A stretch of 44,784 nt of DNA from Vibrio zhanjiangensis (GCF_030161235.1 NZ_BSPW01000003.1:1-44784), one strand, 5' to 3'. Positions 14,161 to 24,758 are shown, counted from the stretch's first letter. A program made the numbers and translations. The notes: generated by a model not told the origin, from the letters alone.

Positions 14161-15228
14161 ATGACTGAACTTAAAAATGATCGTTATCTGCGCGCGCTTT
14201 TAAAGCAACCAGTAGATTACACACCAGTGTGGATGATGCGCCAAGCAGGGCGTTATTTACCAGAATATAAAGCAACTCGAGCTGATGCTGGCGACTTCAT
14301 GTCTTTGTGTAAAAATGCAGAGCTCGCTTCTGAAGTCACCTTACAACCACTGCGCCGTTTTCCACTTGATGCTGCGATTTTATTTTCAGATATTCTAACC
14401 ATTCCAGATGCGATGGGGCTAGAACTGCGTTTTGCCGCGGGCGAAGGACCTGTTTTTGATCAGCCGATAACCTGTAAAGCTGATGTAGAAAAAATTGGTA
14501 TCCCAGACCCTGAATGTGAGTTGCAATATGTGATGAACGCAGTACGTCAAATCCGTAAGGACTTAAATGGTGACGTGCCTTTGATTGGTTTCTCAGGGAG
14601 TCCATGGACACTGGCGACCTATATGATTGAAGGCGGGAGTTCAAAAGCATTTACCAAAATTAAAAAAATGATGTACGCCGAACCACAAACGCTACATCTT
14701 CTATTGGATAAACTGGCTGATAGCGTTATTGAATATTTGAATGCTCAAATAAAAGCAGGGGCACAATCTGTCATGGTGTTTGATACATGGGGTAGTGTGT
14801 TAACTCCAAGGGATTACAATTTATTTTCACTTCAATACATGGCGAAAATTGTTGATGGATTGATTCGAGAAAATGATGGACGTCGAGTTCCTGTTACCTT
14901 GTTTACCAAAAATGGCGGTATGTGGTTAGAAAAAATTGCGGCGACCGGCTGTGATGCTGTTGGTTTAGATTGGACCATTGACATTGAAGATGCCGTGAAG
15001 CGTGTTGGCGATAAGGTTGCATTACAAGGTAATATGGATCCTTCTATTTTGTATGCCGCACCGCAAAGAATTCGTCAAGAAGTTGCGGATATTCTGGCTG
15101 GGTTTGGAAATGCAGGGACTGGTCATGTGTTTAATTTAGGTCATGGGATCCATCTTGATGTACCACCGGAAAACGCAGGCGTATTTGTTGATGCAGTACA
15201 TCAGTTATCTAAACCATATCATCAATGA
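14161..15228 (+). CDS. hemE: Uroporphyrinogen decarboxylase
   Basis: HemE removes four acetate carboxyls from uroporphyrinogen III to make coproporphyrinogen III in heme synthesis, acting in the cytosol without cofactor. The 355-residue length is standard (E. coli 354). The N-terminal signature [15 protein letters not shown] and the segment [17 protein letters not shown] hold the substrate-binding Arg and Asp residues; [19 protein letters not shown] and the C-terminal [20 protein letters not shown] are also family hallmarks. It has its own terminator at 15237-15270. Confidence 0.97.
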   Translation: MTELKNDRYLRALLKQPVDYTPVWMMRQAGRYLPEYKATRADAGDFMSLCKNAELASEVTLQPLRRFPLDAAILFSDILTIPDAMGLELRFAAGEGPVFDQPITCKADVEKIGIPDPECELQYVMNAVRQIRKDLNGDVPLIGFSGSPWTLATYMIEGGSSKAFTKIKKMMYAEPQTLHLLLDKLADSVIEYLNAQIKAGAQSVMVFDTWGSVLTPRDYNLFSLQYMAKIVDGLIRENDGRRVPVTLFTKNGGMWLEKIAATGCDAVGLDWTIDIEDAVKRVGDKVALQGNMDPSILYAAPQRIRQEVADILAGFGNAGTGHVFNLGHGIHLDVPPENAGVFVDAVHQLSKPYHQ

Positions 15229-15236
15229 CAATATTC

Positions 15237-15270
15237 AAGTGTCTGGTCCAATCAGGCACTTATAGTTTTT
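15237..15270 (+). terminator. hemE terminator
   Basis: Stem AAGTGTCTG (15237-15245) with CAGGCACTT (15253-15261), nine pairs including one G-T, then a T-run at 15266-15270, a few bases after hemE. The remaining 210 bases to the next gene hold no ORF; the palindrome AGTATACT at 15443-15450 could be part of a promoter or operator. Confidence 0.75.
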
Positions 15271-15483
15271 GCTTAGCATAGTGATATGATTTTCTTATCT
15301 ATCATTGTGTTATGCTTAAAATTTGTGATTTCTTAGTGTTGTGTATTGGTTTAATCTTGTACAGTGATGGCGTTAAATAACCAGAGTGATTTGTGTAAAG
15401 AATAGCTCAAAGGCCCAGTCAAGATAGGCTTAAAAGATCGAAAGTATACTGACATTACTATTTGCAGAGGATACGGGGAACGT

Positions 15484-16119
15484 ATGAAGACACGCGACAA
15501 AATAGTGCTTGCCGCATTGAATCTTTTTAATGAACACGGTGAACGTAATATTACTACCAACCACATCGCTGCACACATTGATATAAGTCCTGGTAATCTT
15601 TATTACCATTTTCGTAATAAGCAAGAAATTGTGCGTGAAATCTTTGCACTATATTCCAATGAGCTCTTGGAGCGCTTTTCGCCTATTCATGGGCAACAAG
15701 AAAGTTTGGTTTTACTCAAACACTACCTTGATTCGATTTTTAAGTTGATGTGGAAATACCGTTTTTTTTACGCCAATCTGCCAGAGATTCTGCAAAGAGA
15801 TGAGCAATTGCATGAGAGCTATATCCAAGTTCAAGAAAAATTGCAGGCTAATTTGGTCAACATTATGCGATCTTTCGTTGAGCTTGAGTTACTCGCGGTA
15901 GAAGAGCATGAAATGAAACCTCTAGTCACTACGCTACATCTGATCGCTTCTAGTTGGCTTAGTTACCGTTCCGCTATGTCACCCAAGACACAGATTACGG
16001 AGCAAATCATTCATCAAGGCATGTTGCAAATGATTACAGTGGTAAAACCTAGGGCAACTGAGCAAGGTCTTGAACAACTTCAGCTTTTAGAAGATGGTGT
16101 TAAAGCAATTCATGCTTAG
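15484..16119 (+). CDS. TetR/AcrR-family transcriptional regulator, target unknown
   Basis: The 211-residue protein starts with a typical TetR DNA-binding domain: helix 1 KIVLAALNLFNEHG, and the helix-turn-helix ITTNHIAAHIDISPGNLYYHF ending in the family YYHF/K motif (about residues 20-43). The rest is an all-helical ligand/dimer domain without recognisable ligand signature. The ATG follows GAGGATACGGGGAACGT. It is followed after 72 bases by the DHH phosphoesterase gene on the same strand. Such regulators usually repress a neighbour or themselves in response to a small molecule; neither target nor ligand can be named from the sequence. Confidence 0.88.
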   Translation: MKTRDKIVLAALNLFNEHGERNITTNHIAAHIDISPGNLYYHFRNKQEIVREIFALYSNELLERFSPIHGQQESLVLLKHYLDSIFKLMWKYRFFYANLPEILQRDEQLHESYIQVQEKLQANLVNIMRSFVELELLAVEEHEMKPLVTTLHLIASSWLSYRSAMSPKTQITEQIIHQGMLQMITVVKPRATEQGLEQLQLLEDGVKAIHA

Positions 16120-16153
16120 CCATAACTAAATGTGATTGTTTCAGTTTGGTAAA

Positions 16154-16191
16154 CCCCTTAAAGTGCCATAATGTTCTTTAAGGGGATTTTT
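16154..16191 (+). promoter_or_regulatory. Terminator-like hairpin containing the DHH gene ribosome site
   Basis: A perfect 10-bp stem (CCCCTTAAAG at 16154-16163, CTTTAAGGGG at 16176-16185; 12-base loop) is followed by ATTTTT. It looks like an intrinsic terminator of the TetR gene, yet AGGGG at 16181-16185, six bases before the DHH start codon, is the only good ribosome site for that gene and is wholly paired in the stem. Confidence 0.7.
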
Positions 16192-17169
16192 ATGCATTAT
16201 GACGTGTTTAACGGTGATGCGGATGGCATCCTATCACTGCTGCAACTTAGGCTAGCTGAACCTAAGCAATCCACCTTAGTTACAGGCCTGAAACGAGATA
16301 TAAAGCTTTTAGAAACTTTAGATTGCCAGTCAGGAGATACATTAACGGTATTGGATATCTCGATGCGAAGTAACATGGCTGGGCTAAAGCGAGTACTGGC
16401 TAGCGGCGCTTATGTGTTTTATGCCGATCATCATCAAGCAGGAGATATCCCCCAAGAGGTAACGTTGGATGCACATATAGATCTGGACGCCAACATATGT
16501 ACAGCGTTGATCATTGACAGATTGCTTGGCGGGAAATTTCATCATTGGGCTATCGTGGCGGCCTTTGGTGACAACTTATTTGCTAAGGCTGAAGCGCTCG
16601 CTTTGGCTTGTGGGCTTACGCAGAAAGAAACAGCGCAGCTCAACGAACTGGGAAGCCTGATTAACTACAATGGCTACGGGGAAACATTGGCGGATTTAAA
16701 TTTTGCTCCAGATGAGCTTTATTTGAGGCTATTGAACTACGATGATCCATTTGCTGTTATCCGCGATCCTGGCTCGCCTTATCCAGTCCTGCGGGCTTCG
16801 TACGAGCAAGATATGAATCAAGTGCTGGCCATTGAACCTTTGTATCTTAGCAATTACATTGCGCTCTTTGAGCTGCCAGATAAGGCCAGCTCGAGACGTA
16901 TCAGTGGTGTATATGGTAATTGGCTTGCTAATCAAAGCCCTGATTTAGCTCACGCGGTACTGACGAAAAATCACGATGGCAGTTATAAAGTGTCACTACG
17001 TGCCCCAATTAACCATAAACATGGGGCTGGGGAGTTGTGCTCACAGTTTATTTCTGGAGGTGGTCGAGAAGCGTCTGGAGGAATCAATACTCTGGATAGA
17101 GATATGTTACCTGACTTCCTATCAAAGGTTGAAAATTATTATCGCCAATTTATCGATGCCGCCTATTGA
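16192..17169 (+). CDS. DHH-family phosphoesterase, substrate unknown
   Basis: The DHH/DHHA1 superfamily includes RecJ, oligoribonucleases and cyclic-dinucleotide phosphodiesterases. Seen here (325 residues from ATG 16192): metal motif I DVFNGDADG (D4, D9, D11), a central Asp in LTVLDISMRSN, the defining DHH at 79-81 (YADHHQAG), an Asp in AAFGDN, and at the C-terminus a DHHA1 glycine motif SGGGREASGG (288-297). All metal ligands appear present, so it should be active. The start is chosen for AGGGG six bases upstream; an in-frame ATG at 16171 lies inside the hairpin loop. The last seven bases overlap convergent envC. Exact substrate is not predictable. Confidence 0.85.
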   Translation: MHYDVFNGDADGILSLLQLRLAEPKQSTLVTGLKRDIKLLETLDCQSGDTLTVLDISMRSNMAGLKRVLASGAYVFYADHHQAGDIPQEVTLDAHIDLDANICTALIIDRLLGGKFHHWAIVAAFGDNLFAKAEALALACGLTQKETAQLNELGSLINYNGYGETLADLNFAPDELYLRLLNYDDPFAVIRDPGSPYPVLRASYEQDMNQVLAIEPLYLSNYIALFELPDKASSRRISGVYGNWLANQSPDLAHAVLTKNHDGSYKVSLRAPINHKHGAGELCSQFISGGGREASGGINTLDRDMLPDFLSKVENYYRQFIDAAY

Positions 17170-18302
17170 GTCAGCCAGCTCTTAGGGTTTTGAGCTTTGC
17201 TGTTGCGTCTTATCTCAAAGTAGAGGGATGCTTTTGGCTGGCCACCCGTATCACCGGCTAGTGCAATCGTTTCTCCCGAGGACACTTTATCCCCCTCATT
17301 TTTAAGCAAACTTTGATTAAAGCCATACAAGGTCATGTCACCTTTGCCGTGGTCGAGCAAAATAACCAAACCATAACCCCTCAAATAGTCAGAAAATACT
17401 ACGGTTCCTGAGTAAACGGCTTTGACTGCTTGACCATATTTGGCATCAATGACCATACCTTTCCAGTTAATTTGCCCAGTCTGACGAGAACCATAGTTAT
17501 GTAAAATTCCCCCTTTTAGCGGCCAAGGAAGGCGCCCCTTGTGTTGAGCCAAACCATCCATTGGGATGGTAGCATTTCGTTTGGCTGCTTTGGCAATTTC
17601 CGCTTTCAGCCTAGTTTCATTACGCTGCAACTCTGTCAGATAGACTTGGTCATCGGAGATACTCTTTTTAATAGTGCTGAGCGTGCCCTTGCGCTGGGAT
17701 TGTTGTTTAGTTAAGCGTTTGCGTGTTTGTTCTTGTTCATTCAGTAAACTGGTAATCTGCTGCTGTTCGAGTTTTAGTTGTGTTTCACTTTTGGTCAACT
17801 CGCTGACGGTTTTCTCAAGTTGCTCTATGGTTCTTGCTCTCTGCTTTGCTAAGTGTTGGAAGTATTGGCTTATTCGGTCTTCTTCGACACCTTGATTGAG
17901 CAAATTTGTTGAAGACTTTGCTCTTTGTGTCGCATAGTAAGTTTGTAAAAGTTCTGCAAGGACTTGAGTTTGTTGCTGTTTTTGTTTTTCTAATGAAGTG
18001 ATTCGTTTCTCCAATGCGGAGATACTTTGGTTAGTCTTGTGCAGAGATGCTTTTGCTTGCTTAATCTCTTTTTCCAGTCGAACGATGCTCAGCTCTTGTT
18101 TCTTTAGTGATTCTTTAAGAGTGTCGAGTTTCTTTTGTTGAGAGCTTAATGCTTGTTTCTGTCTTGATATTTCATTGCTGACGCCCTTGAGTTCATTGGG
18201 CGATGAAGACCAAGATGGAAATGCTAAAGTAGCCAAAAGGACGCATACCAATCCAGCAAGTTTAGGTAAGGCTAATGTTGGTCTTGATTGCTGTATTGCC
18301 AT
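17163..18302 (-). CDS. envC: Murein hydrolase activator EnvC
   Basis: EnvC is a periplasmic, FtsEX-linked activator of the amidases AmiA and AmiB at the division septum. The 379-residue protein has a signal peptide (about 1-32, hydrophobic LAGLVCVLLATLAF), a long coiled coil (about 38-245) and a C-terminal LytM domain (about 255-377). The LytM metal and catalytic residues are replaced as in E. coli EnvC: WKGMVID for the usual HxGxD motif, YGFNQ where an HxH would end, SLYFEIR for HLHFE. It should therefore activate rather than cleave. It follows gpmI as in E. coli; its partner amiB is at 28188 in this window. Confidence 0.95.
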   Translation of the reverse strand: MAIQQSRPTLALPKLAGLVCVLLATLAFPSWSSSPNELKGVSNEISRQKQALSSQQKKLDTLKESLKKQELSIVRLEKEIKQAKASLHKTNQSISALEKRITSLEKQKQQQTQVLAELLQTYYATQRAKSSTNLLNQGVEEDRISQYFQHLAKQRARTIEQLEKTVSELTKSETQLKLEQQQITSLLNEQEQTRKRLTKQQSQRKGTLSTIKKSISDDQVYLTELQRNETRLKAEIAKAAKRNATIPMDGLAQHKGRLPWPLKGGILHNYGSRQTGQINWKGMVIDAKYGQAVKAVYSGTVVFSDYLRGYGLVILLDHGKGDMTLYGFNQSLLKNEGDKVSSGETIALAGDTGGQPKASLYFEIRRNSKAQNPKSWLTQ

Positions 18303-18494
18303 GTGAAGAGTTGATCCTCAATCCTTGTTTGATGGTCAGTATAACTAAACACATTCCCATGAAGAAAGAGTAATGTCAAAACTTGTTTAACGAGAGATAA
18401 AAACGAATGTAGGGTCTGAGATAGCAGTGAATTTTCTGTGTGGTAATCGCAAAATTTTAGTGATGCAAAATAAGGTCGTTATAGCCTACACATA

Positions 18495-18542
18495 AGCACT
18501 ATGCCTGCTGGGTCAATCATCACCGTGCACAGGCATTGTGCT
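18495..18542. repeat. Long inverted repeat downstream of gpmI
   Basis: AGCAC-T-ATGCCTG (18495-18507) pairs with CAGGCAT-T-GTGCT (18530-18542): 12 pairs and one mismatch around a 22-base loop. It starts just after the gpmI stop codon on the minus strand and has no T-run on either side, so it is more likely a 3'-end stabiliser or weak terminator than a strong one. Confidence 0.6.
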
Positions 18543-18556
18543 TTGGCTGTTGGGTC

Positions 18557-20089
18557 TTATTTAACTAATACTTCCCCTGTCATTTCTTCAGGAATAGGCA
18601 GACCCGAAAGAGATAGCATAGTCGGTGCCAAATCAGAGAGTTTACCACCTTCTTTAAACTCAATGTGCTTTTCGCCGACATAAATGAGTGGTACTGGCAG
18701 GTTGGTGTGCGCGGTGTGTGTACCACCTGTTTCTGGATCAACCATCATTTCAGCATTACCGTGATCGGCGGTAATTAACATTTGTCCGCCGACTTCGCGT
18801 ATTGCATCAACCACTTTGCCGACACTTACATCGAGTGCTTCAATAGCGGATTTGGCAGCATCGTAAACTCCAGTATGACCAACCATATCGGCGTTAGGGT
18901 AGTTACAAATAATGGTATCGTACTGGCCGGATTTGATCGCTGCGACCATTTTTTCAGTGAGTTCTTCTGAGCTCATTTCTGGTTGCAGATCATAGGTGGC
19001 TACTTTGGGAGATGCGACCAACTGGCGCTCTTCACCTTTGAATTCGGTTTCCACACCGCCATTAAAGAAAAACGTCACATGCGCATATTTTTCTGTTTCT
19101 GAAATACGCAATTGTGTATGTCCCTGTTTAGACAACCATTCGCCATATGTATTTTCTAGAGAGGCTGGTGGAAAAGCGATCGAAAGCGGTATATCCGCTG
19201 CGTATTGGGTCAGCATGACAAAGTTAAGGGTCGGGAACGCAGCACGAGTGAAGCCCGTAAATTCAGCAACGAAGGCTCGAGTGATTTGTCTAGCGCGATC
19301 CGCTCGGTAATTCATAAAGATAACAGAGTCACCGTCTTGCATGATGGCATCTGTTTGTGAATCGGTTTTTATCACCGTAGCTTTGACAAACTCATCGTTT
19401 TCGCCTCTTTCGTATGCGGCTTGTAAGCCAGACACTGCCGAAGTGGCATGGAAATCAGCTTTCGCTTGAGTTAACAAGTCATAAGCAACTTGCACGCGTT
19501 CCCAGTTGTTATCACGGTCCATCGCATAATAACGGCCCACAAGTGAGGCAATTCGTCCTTTACCTAGCTTTTCAAATAGTTCATCAAAACGCTTGAGAGA
19601 ATTTTCTGCACTTCGAGGCGGTGTGTCACGTCCGTCTAAGAAACAATGCAGATAGATTTTGTCTGCGCCTCTGTTTGCTGCCATTTCAATCGCTGCATAG
19701 ATATGATCTTCATGAGAATGAACACCACCTGGCGACATTAGCCCCATGATATGGACGGCTTTATCGGCCTTTACTGCGCTATCAATTGCTTCAACAAGTG
19801 CTGGTGTATGGGCAAATTCGCCGTCTGCAATAGACTTGGTAATTCGCGTGAGATCTTGGTACACCACTCGTCCTGCGCCAATGTTGGTGTGGCCGACTTC
19901 AGAGTTACCCATCTGTCCATCCGGTAGGCCGACATCAAGACCTGAAGCCGAGATTAAGGTGTTGGGGCTGTTTGCAATCAGATTGTCGATAACAGGTGTG
20001 TGAGCATTTGCAATCGCGTTGCTGTCGGTATCTTCTCGATGACCATAACCGTCAAGAATTACAAGAGCTAATGGTTTCTTTGCTGACAT
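18557..20089 (-). CDS. gpmI: 2,3-bisphosphoglycerate-independent phosphoglycerate mutase
   Basis: GpmI interconverts 3- and 2-phosphoglycerate in glycolysis using two manganese ions and a phosphoserine intermediate. At 510 residues it has the standard length. D13 (LVILDGYG) is a metal ligand, S63 in QMGNSEVGH is the catalytic serine, and the C-terminal metal motif ITADHGNAE and [11 protein letters not shown] are intact. AGGA lies eight bases before the ATG. The 294 bases upstream (20090-20383) hold no gene; a TAAAAT -10-like box with a poor -35 lies there on the minus strand. Confidence 0.97.
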   Translation of the reverse strand: MSAKKPLALVILDGYGHREDTDSNAIANAHTPVIDNLIANSPNTLISASGLDVGLPDGQMGNSEVGHTNIGAGRVVYQDLTRITKSIADGEFAHTPALVEAIDSAVKADKAVHIMGLMSPGGVHSHEDHIYAAIEMAANRGADKIYLHCFLDGRDTPPRSAENSLKRFDELFEKLGKGRIASLVGRYYAMDRDNNWERVQVAYDLLTQAKADFHATSAVSGLQAAYERGENDEFVKATVIKTDSQTDAIMQDGDSVIFMNYRADRARQITRAFVAEFTGFTRAAFPTLNFVMLTQYAADIPLSIAFPPASLENTYGEWLSKQGHTQLRISETEKYAHVTFFFNGGVETEFKGEERQLVASPKVATYDLQPEMSSEELTEKMVAAIKSGQYDTIICNYPNADMVGHTGVYDAAKSAIEALDVSVGKVVDAIREVGGQMLITADHGNAEMMVDPETGGTHTAHTNLPVPLIYVGEKHIEFKEGGKLSDLAPTMLSLSGLPIPEEMTGEVLVK

Positions 20090-20383
20090 AGCAATGTCCT
20101 CGTCAAATTCGTAGTAACTTAGGAAACAAAATTAGCGTAATTTTACTACACTTTTAAGCCAAAACTGTAGGTAAAGATCAAAGATTAGTCGGGAAGAGGT
20201 GTTGTTATCTTTCATTTCTTCGCCTGTTTGTCTTTTTGTCAGCTATGGTTTCCTGTTTATTTATCTATTGTCGCCAAATGAGAGTAAATATAAAGCGGTA
20301 ATTAACGATTATTCTGATAGTCAGTGACTAAGGAACTCATTAGCCTTGTTTGGATAGCGCTGCAGATCTTCTTGGGCTGCCGA

Positions 20384-21832
20384 CTAGTTAGATCCCAAGA
20401 GAATAACACCAATATAGGTCATCAATAACCCCAGAGTACCAAGAAGAGCCCCTGTTTTGGCCATATCTTTACTCTCTATTAGCCCAGTTGAATACGCCAG
20501 TGAATTTGGTGGTGTTGATACCGGAAGAATCATGCCAAGAGATGCGGAGAAAGCCACCACAATCATGAGTCCTTGTAGACCGCCGACAGATGAGAGGTTA
20601 GTCATTGAGGTGCCAATAGCGGCGGCAATCGGCATAAGCAAATTGGCGGTTGCTGTATTGGACATAAAGTTAGCCATAAGCCAGCATACGATAGATATTG
20701 TTATAGTGAGGCCGATAGGCGAGAGTGATTGATAATCTATCGCATTGGCGAGCACGACTGCGAGCCCTGTTCTCTCAAGCGCCATACCGATAGCTATCCC
20801 CCCTGCAACTAACCAAAGTACATCCCAGTTAATCTGCTGCAGTTCCGTCTTGCCTATAATACCCGTCAACGTAAATACGACCAGAGGAACCATAGCCACG
20901 ACGTAGGTATTCATCCCGTGTAGCTGGGTTGTCATCCAAAGTATTATTGTGCTGGCGAAGGTGATGTAGACGACGGTTGCCTGCCAACCGCGCTGAAACT
21001 GGCCCTCAAGTTCAAGGATCAGAAAATTGACTCGGGATGGAAATAGCTTTTGCAATAAAAACCAAGCAGCAATAAGTTGAAGAATCACAAAAGGCAATCC
21101 AATCATCATCCAATTGAGGAAGCTAATACTATTTTCTCCGGTCAAATATTGCAGGGCAATCGCATTTGGTGGTGAGCCTATTGGAGTCGCGATCCCTCCG
21201 GTGTTGGCTGCCACTGGAATGCATAAAATGAGTGCTTTTATCCCTACTTGCTCTTTTTGCGCTAGGCTGATGATGGGGCCAACTAAGGCGAGCATCATAA
21301 CAGTGGTTGCTGTATTTGACATAAACATCGAAAAAACAGCAGTAATGAGCATCAAACCTAGCATTATAAATTTAGGTTGGGTTCCGAATGGACGAAGTAA
21401 AACCCGTGCTAGATTTTTGTCTAGATCGTACTTTGAAGCGGCAATGGCAAGCGTAAATCCGCCCATAAAGAGGATAATAATTGGTGAGGAAAATGTATTT
21501 AAGATATCCGTATAGTGAATTAGGCTGCCTAAGTTCTGACTGGCTTCACTGATACGAAAAACGTGCAATCCCTTGTCAGAGAGCATAATAAGTTCAAGAG
21601 CAATGATCAGTACTGAGGTCGCAAAAACAGGAACAGGTTCTAATATCCAGAGTAATGCTGCTAATAAGAAAATAGCCAAAAGCCGATGTTGCACAAGAGT
21701 CAGGCTCTCTATTGGCATGTGCTTGGCGGGGATAAGCAAAATTAATAGGGGAAGTACGAGGCAAAATATCAGCTTAGCAGTCAGTACTCGGGCGTGTTTG
21801 GGCATACAAAGGTAACCGCAAAAAATCAACAT
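20384..21832 (-). CDS. DASS-family (SLC13-type) sodium/anion transporter
   Basis: Members of this inner-membrane family import di- or tricarboxylates or sulfate with sodium, or exchange them. The protein is hydrophobic throughout with about a dozen predicted membrane segments. The paired ion-binding signatures of the inverted-repeat fold are clear: MSNTATTVMML in the first half and MSNTATANLLMPI in the second, with GGIATPIGSPPNAIAL between them. Two starts are possible: ATG 21832 (482 residues) and ATG 21805 (473); neither has a convincing ribosome site, and the second looks more natural for the family. Substrate cannot be assigned; no catabolic neighbours help. Confidence 0.88.
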   Translation of the reverse strand: MLIFCGYLCMPKHARVLTAKLIFCLVLPLLILLIPAKHMPIESLTLVQHRLLAIFLLAALLWILEPVPVFATSVLIIALELIMLSDKGLHVFRISEASQNLGSLIHYTDILNTFSSPIIILFMGGFTLAIAASKYDLDKNLARVLLRPFGTQPKFIMLGLMLITAVFSMFMSNTATTVMMLALVGPIISLAQKEQVGIKALILCIPVAANTGGIATPIGSPPNAIALQYLTGENSISFLNWMMIGLPFVILQLIAAWFLLQKLFPSRVNFLILELEGQFQRGWQATVVYITFASTIILWMTTQLHGMNTYVVAMVPLVVFTLTGIIGKTELQQINWDVLWLVAGGIAIGMALERTGLAVVLANAIDYQSLSPIGLTITISIVCWLMANFMSNTATANLLMPIAAAIGTSMTNLSSVGGLQGLMIVVAFSASLGMILPVSTPPNSLAYSTGLIESKDMAKTGALLGTLGLLMTYIGVILLGSN

Positions 21833-21929
21833 GCGTTTAGAATAAAGAATCTAAAGATTTCAGTTTTAGACTTAGCTAGAAATTTAGACACACCAGAGTC
21901 GGGTTTGGTTGATGAATTTGTTTTAGATC

Positions 21930-21954
21930 AAAAACGCCCTTAAATCAGGGCGTT
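21930..21954 (-). terminator. psd terminator (minus strand)
   Basis: AACGCCCT (21933-21940) with AGGGCGTT (21947-21954), eight perfect pairs with a six-base loop; on the minus strand it is followed by a U-run (A-run on the plus strand ending at 21934). It lies just downstream of the psd stop codon and upstream of the transporter gene. Confidence 0.88.
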
Positions 21955-21968
21955 AATTAAGAGAGTGT

Positions 21969-22835
21969 TCACTCTTTCTCTGTGGCGCAAGCGTAGGGGG
22001 TTCCCATGATGGTGGAATGTCCATTGGCCATTGAATCGTCGAACTTAACTCTGCCTTTAGCGAAAAGGTTAATCACGGTTGAGCCTAGCTTAAAGCGCCC
22101 CATTTCCTGACCTTTCTTCAACGTGATCGCCCTGTCTCCTTGACTTGGATAATCCCATTTGTAGATGGTATTACCACGTGGTGGTGTAATGGTTCCTGCC
22201 CATACTTGCTCTATGCTACCGACAATCGTAGCACCAACTAAGACTTGAGCTACCGGGCCGAATTCGGTGTCAAAAATACAGACTACACGTTCGTTTCTGG
22301 CAAATAGGTTAGGCACATTTTCGGCCGTCAGTGGGTTGACTGAAAATAGGTCTCCAGGAACATAAATCATTTGGCGCAATGTCCCATCACATGGCATATG
22401 GACTCTGTGATAGTCACGGGGCGAAAGATAGAGAGTGGCAAAATCGCCATCTGCAAATTCTGCCGCTAGTGTGGCATCACCACCAAGCAGTTCTTGCGCC
22501 GTGTATTTATGCCCCTTGGCTTGGATGAGTTTTCCATCTTGGATAGGCCCAAATTGGCTAACACAAGCATCGGCTGGATGAGTCAGTACATTATCTTGAG
22601 AGGATATTGGGCGAGCACCTTGCTTAAGTTCTCGAACAAAAAATTCATTAAAAGTTTTAAAATGCTTCGGGTCTGAATACTTTGCCTCATCCATGTTGAC
22701 ATTGTACTGCTTGATAAACCAGCGAATGACGGCTGTTGTCAAGCTACCAGCTTCGGCTGATGCCAACTTGCCGATTAAACGCGTCAAACCGTGTTGAGGA
22801 ATCCAATACTGAAGTCCAACTTTGATTTTATCCAT
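21969..22835 (-). CDS. psd: Phosphatidylserine decarboxylase proenzyme
   Basis: Psd makes phosphatidylethanolamine from phosphatidylserine at the inner membrane. It is made as a proenzyme that cuts itself at the LGST motif (250-253 here), turning S252 into the pyruvoyl cofactor; D89 (HPADA) and H146 (YHRVHMP) are the other autocleavage residues. I chose ATG 22835 (288 residues, E. coli 322) because GGAA precedes it at suitable spacing and [13 protein letters not shown] is the family N-terminus; ATG 22841 or TTG 22850 are alternatives. It lies 102 bases after rsgA on the same strand, as in E. coli. Confidence 0.96.
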   Translation of the reverse strand: MDKIKVGLQYWIPQHGLTRLIGKLASAEAGSLTTAVIRWFIKQYNVNMDEAKYSDPKHFKTFNEFFVRELKQGARPISSQDNVLTHPADACVSQFGPIQDGKLIQAKGHKYTAQELLGGDATLAAEFADGDFATLYLSPRDYHRVHMPCDGTLRQMIYVPGDLFSVNPLTAENVPNLFARNERVVCIFDTEFGPVAQVLVGATIVGSIEQVWAGTITPPRGNTIYKWDYPSQGDRAITLKKGQEMGRFKLGSTVINLFAKGRVKFDDSMANGHSTIMGTPYACATEKE

Positions 22836-22937
22836 TGTCATATATTCCAATGCTAACTGAATGTTTGCTTACTTTGGGGCAGAGAATACTACTCAACTTT
22901 ACCCGTAAAGTCAGCATCCTCAGCTGTTAATTTAACT

Positions 22938-23993
22938 CTAGAGATCGGCTTTTTTGTCACGTGAATATTGGCGGTTAGCCTTGACCTCTACCATGCTCTC
23001 GATAATTCGGTGGTAATTTTCGTATCGTGTCTCACTGATTTCCTGTTTGTCTACGGCTTCACGTAGTGCACATCCAGGATCATCTTTATGCTTACAGTCG
23101 CGGAATTTGCATCCGCCTAGATAAGGTCGAAATTCAATGAATGCTTTGGTCACTTCTTCTGGCGCCAAATGCCATAAGCCAAATTCTCGAACACCGGGAG
23201 AATCGATGAGGTTGCCACCTGTTGGAATATGGTATAGGCGAGAGGCTGTTGTTGTGTGTTGCCCCAAGCCAGAGTTTTCGGAAATTTCGCCTTCTTCGAC
23301 ATTAAATTCAGGTATCAATGCGTTGACTAAACTTGACTTCCCAACACCAGATTGACCAACAAAAATATTCACTTGATTTTTTAGCTTAGCCTCTAGCTCG
23401 GCAATACCTTCACCAGTTTCCTTGCTTACGAGCAATACATTATATCCTATACGTTGATACTCTTTTAATTGTTGGAGATACTCAATGCGTTGTTTTTCTT
23501 CTAAAAGGTCTATTTTGTTGAGCACTAATAGTGGTGCAATATGGAGTGTTTCTGCGGCGACTAAGTAGCGATCTATGATGTTAAGAGACAGCTCTGGGAG
23601 CACCGAAGACACGATAACCATTTGTTCAACATTGGCAGCAACTGGCTTTAAACCATCATAGTAATCTGGGCGAGTTAATACAGATTTACGAGGCTCAACC
23701 GCTTCAACGACACCATTAATACCTTCCATCGATTCGAGGCCCGGTCTCCATATGACGTTGTCACCAGAGACTAAAGTTTCAATCCCACGCCGTAAATTAC
23801 AGCGATGTATCTCTCCACTCTCCAGGTCTTCAATATCAGCATGTTGCCCGAATCGAGTGATAACTAAGCCTTTTTGGGTTGTACCCAGCATCGATTCTTC
23901 CCACTGGAATGCATCATCTTTGGTCAGTTTACGTTTTTGATTGCTCCGTACTCGCCGGACTTGACCTTTGGTTAGCTTTTTCTTTTTTGCCAC
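22938..23993 (-). CDS. rsgA: Ribosome small-subunit-dependent GTPase A (RsgA)
   Basis: RsgA helps late 30S maturation by releasing assembly factors with ribosome-stimulated GTP hydrolysis. The circularly permuted GTPase order is visible: G4 NKID (159-162) before G1 GQSGVGKS (213-220) and G3 DSPGV (264-268). An N-terminal OB fold (about 40-105) and a C-terminal zinc site (C295, C300, H302, C308) complete the family architecture. At 351 residues it equals the E. coli protein. It is divergent from orn, with 109 bases between them that must hold both promoters. Confidence 0.97.
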   Translation of the reverse strand: MAKKKKLTKGQVRRVRSNQKRKLTKDDAFQWEESMLGTTQKGLVITRFGQHADIEDLESGEIHRCNLRRGIETLVSGDNVIWRPGLESMEGINGVVEAVEPRKSVLTRPDYYDGLKPVAANVEQMVIVSSVLPELSLNIIDRYLVAAETLHIAPLLVLNKIDLLEEKQRIEYLQQLKEYQRIGYNVLLVSKETGEGIAELEAKLKNQVNIFVGQSGVGKSSLVNALIPEFNVEEGEISENSGLGQHTTTASRLYHIPTGGNLIDSPGVREFGLWHLAPEEVTKAFIEFRPYLGGCKFRDCKHKDDPGCALREAVDKQEISETRYENYHRIIESMVEVKANRQYSRDKKADL

Positions 23994-24102
23994 AATTGTC
24001 TACTTAACTATGATTGATCTAGATGACCCTAGGTTATCTATCCTGAGGATCAGAATTTGGGTATAGTACCTTTTTTAGCATAAAACCAATAGGCAACGAT
24101 TT

Positions 24103-24648
24103 ATGTCCTTTAGCGATCAAAATTTAATTTGGATTGATCTAGAAATGACTGGGTTGGATCCCCAAGCCCATAAAGTCATTGAAATTGCTACTATCGTTAC
24201 AGATGGTGAGTTAAACATTCTAGCTCAAGGGCCAGTGCTTGCTATTTTTCAATCAGAACAAGAACTGGCTAAAATGGATGAATGGTGTACTCGGACACAC
24301 ACTGGCAGTGGCCTCGTTGCACGAGTTCGGGCAAGCCAAATAACTGAGCAAGAGGCAGTAGCTCAGACCATAGAATTTTTAGAAAAGTGGGTTCCTAAGG
24401 GCGCTTCGCCGATTTGTGGTAATAGCGTTGGTCAAGACAGACGTTTTCTTTACCAGCACATGCCGGAACTGGAAGAATATTTTCACTATCGTTATATCGA
24501 TGTCAGTACTATCAAGGAGTTGGTACGTCGTTGGGATACCCAAGTGTTGAGTGGTTTCTCTAAATCTGGCAGTCACCTAGCGCTAGATGATATTCGTGAA
24601 TCAATTGCAGAGTTAAAGTATTATCGGCAAACGGTTTTCAAAATATAA
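24103..24648 (+). CDS. orn: Oligoribonuclease
   Basis: Orn degrades the last dinucleotides of RNA decay and pGpG from cyclic-di-GMP turnover; it is essential in many gammaproteobacteria. The 181-residue protein has all DEDDh catalytic residues: D12 and E14 (IDLEMTG), D112 (NSVGQDRRF), H158 and D162 (SHLALDD). Length and sequence match the family closely. It is followed by a terminator and then the tRNA array, the same order as orn-glyVXY in E. coli. Confidence 0.98.
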   Translation: MSFSDQNLIWIDLEMTGLDPQAHKVIEIATIVTDGELNILAQGPVLAIFQSEQELAKMDEWCTRTHTGSGLVARVRASQITEQEAVAQTIEFLEKWVPKGASPICGNSVGQDRRFLYQHMPELEEYFHYRYIDVSTIKELVRRWDTQVLSGFSKSGSHLALDDIRESIAELKYYRQTVFKI

Positions 24649-24732
24649 ACGGCTCATTGTTTCCCACCGTGATAGAATATCAAACCGTCTTTATCGAAAT
24701 AGGTCATCGTGATTTTGTGTTCTTTTTCATCA

Positions 24733-24758
24733 AACAGAAAAAAAACTGTTTTTTTTTA
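24733..24758 (+). terminator. orn terminator
   Basis: AAACAG (24733-24738) pairs with CTGTTT (24747-24752), then a T-run to 24758. The stem is AT-rich and weak but the U-tract is long. Confidence 0.65.

Noticed and set aside
17200..17560. Loss of catalytic residues in EnvC as a sign of pseudogene
   Set aside because: E. coli EnvC lacks the same zinc ligands; the protein is an activator, and the frame is complete.
20370..20400. Inverted repeat TCTTGGG/CCCAAGA across the end of the transporter gene
   Set aside because: Seven pairs with a 17-base loop spanning the stop codon and no U-run; too weak to call a terminator.
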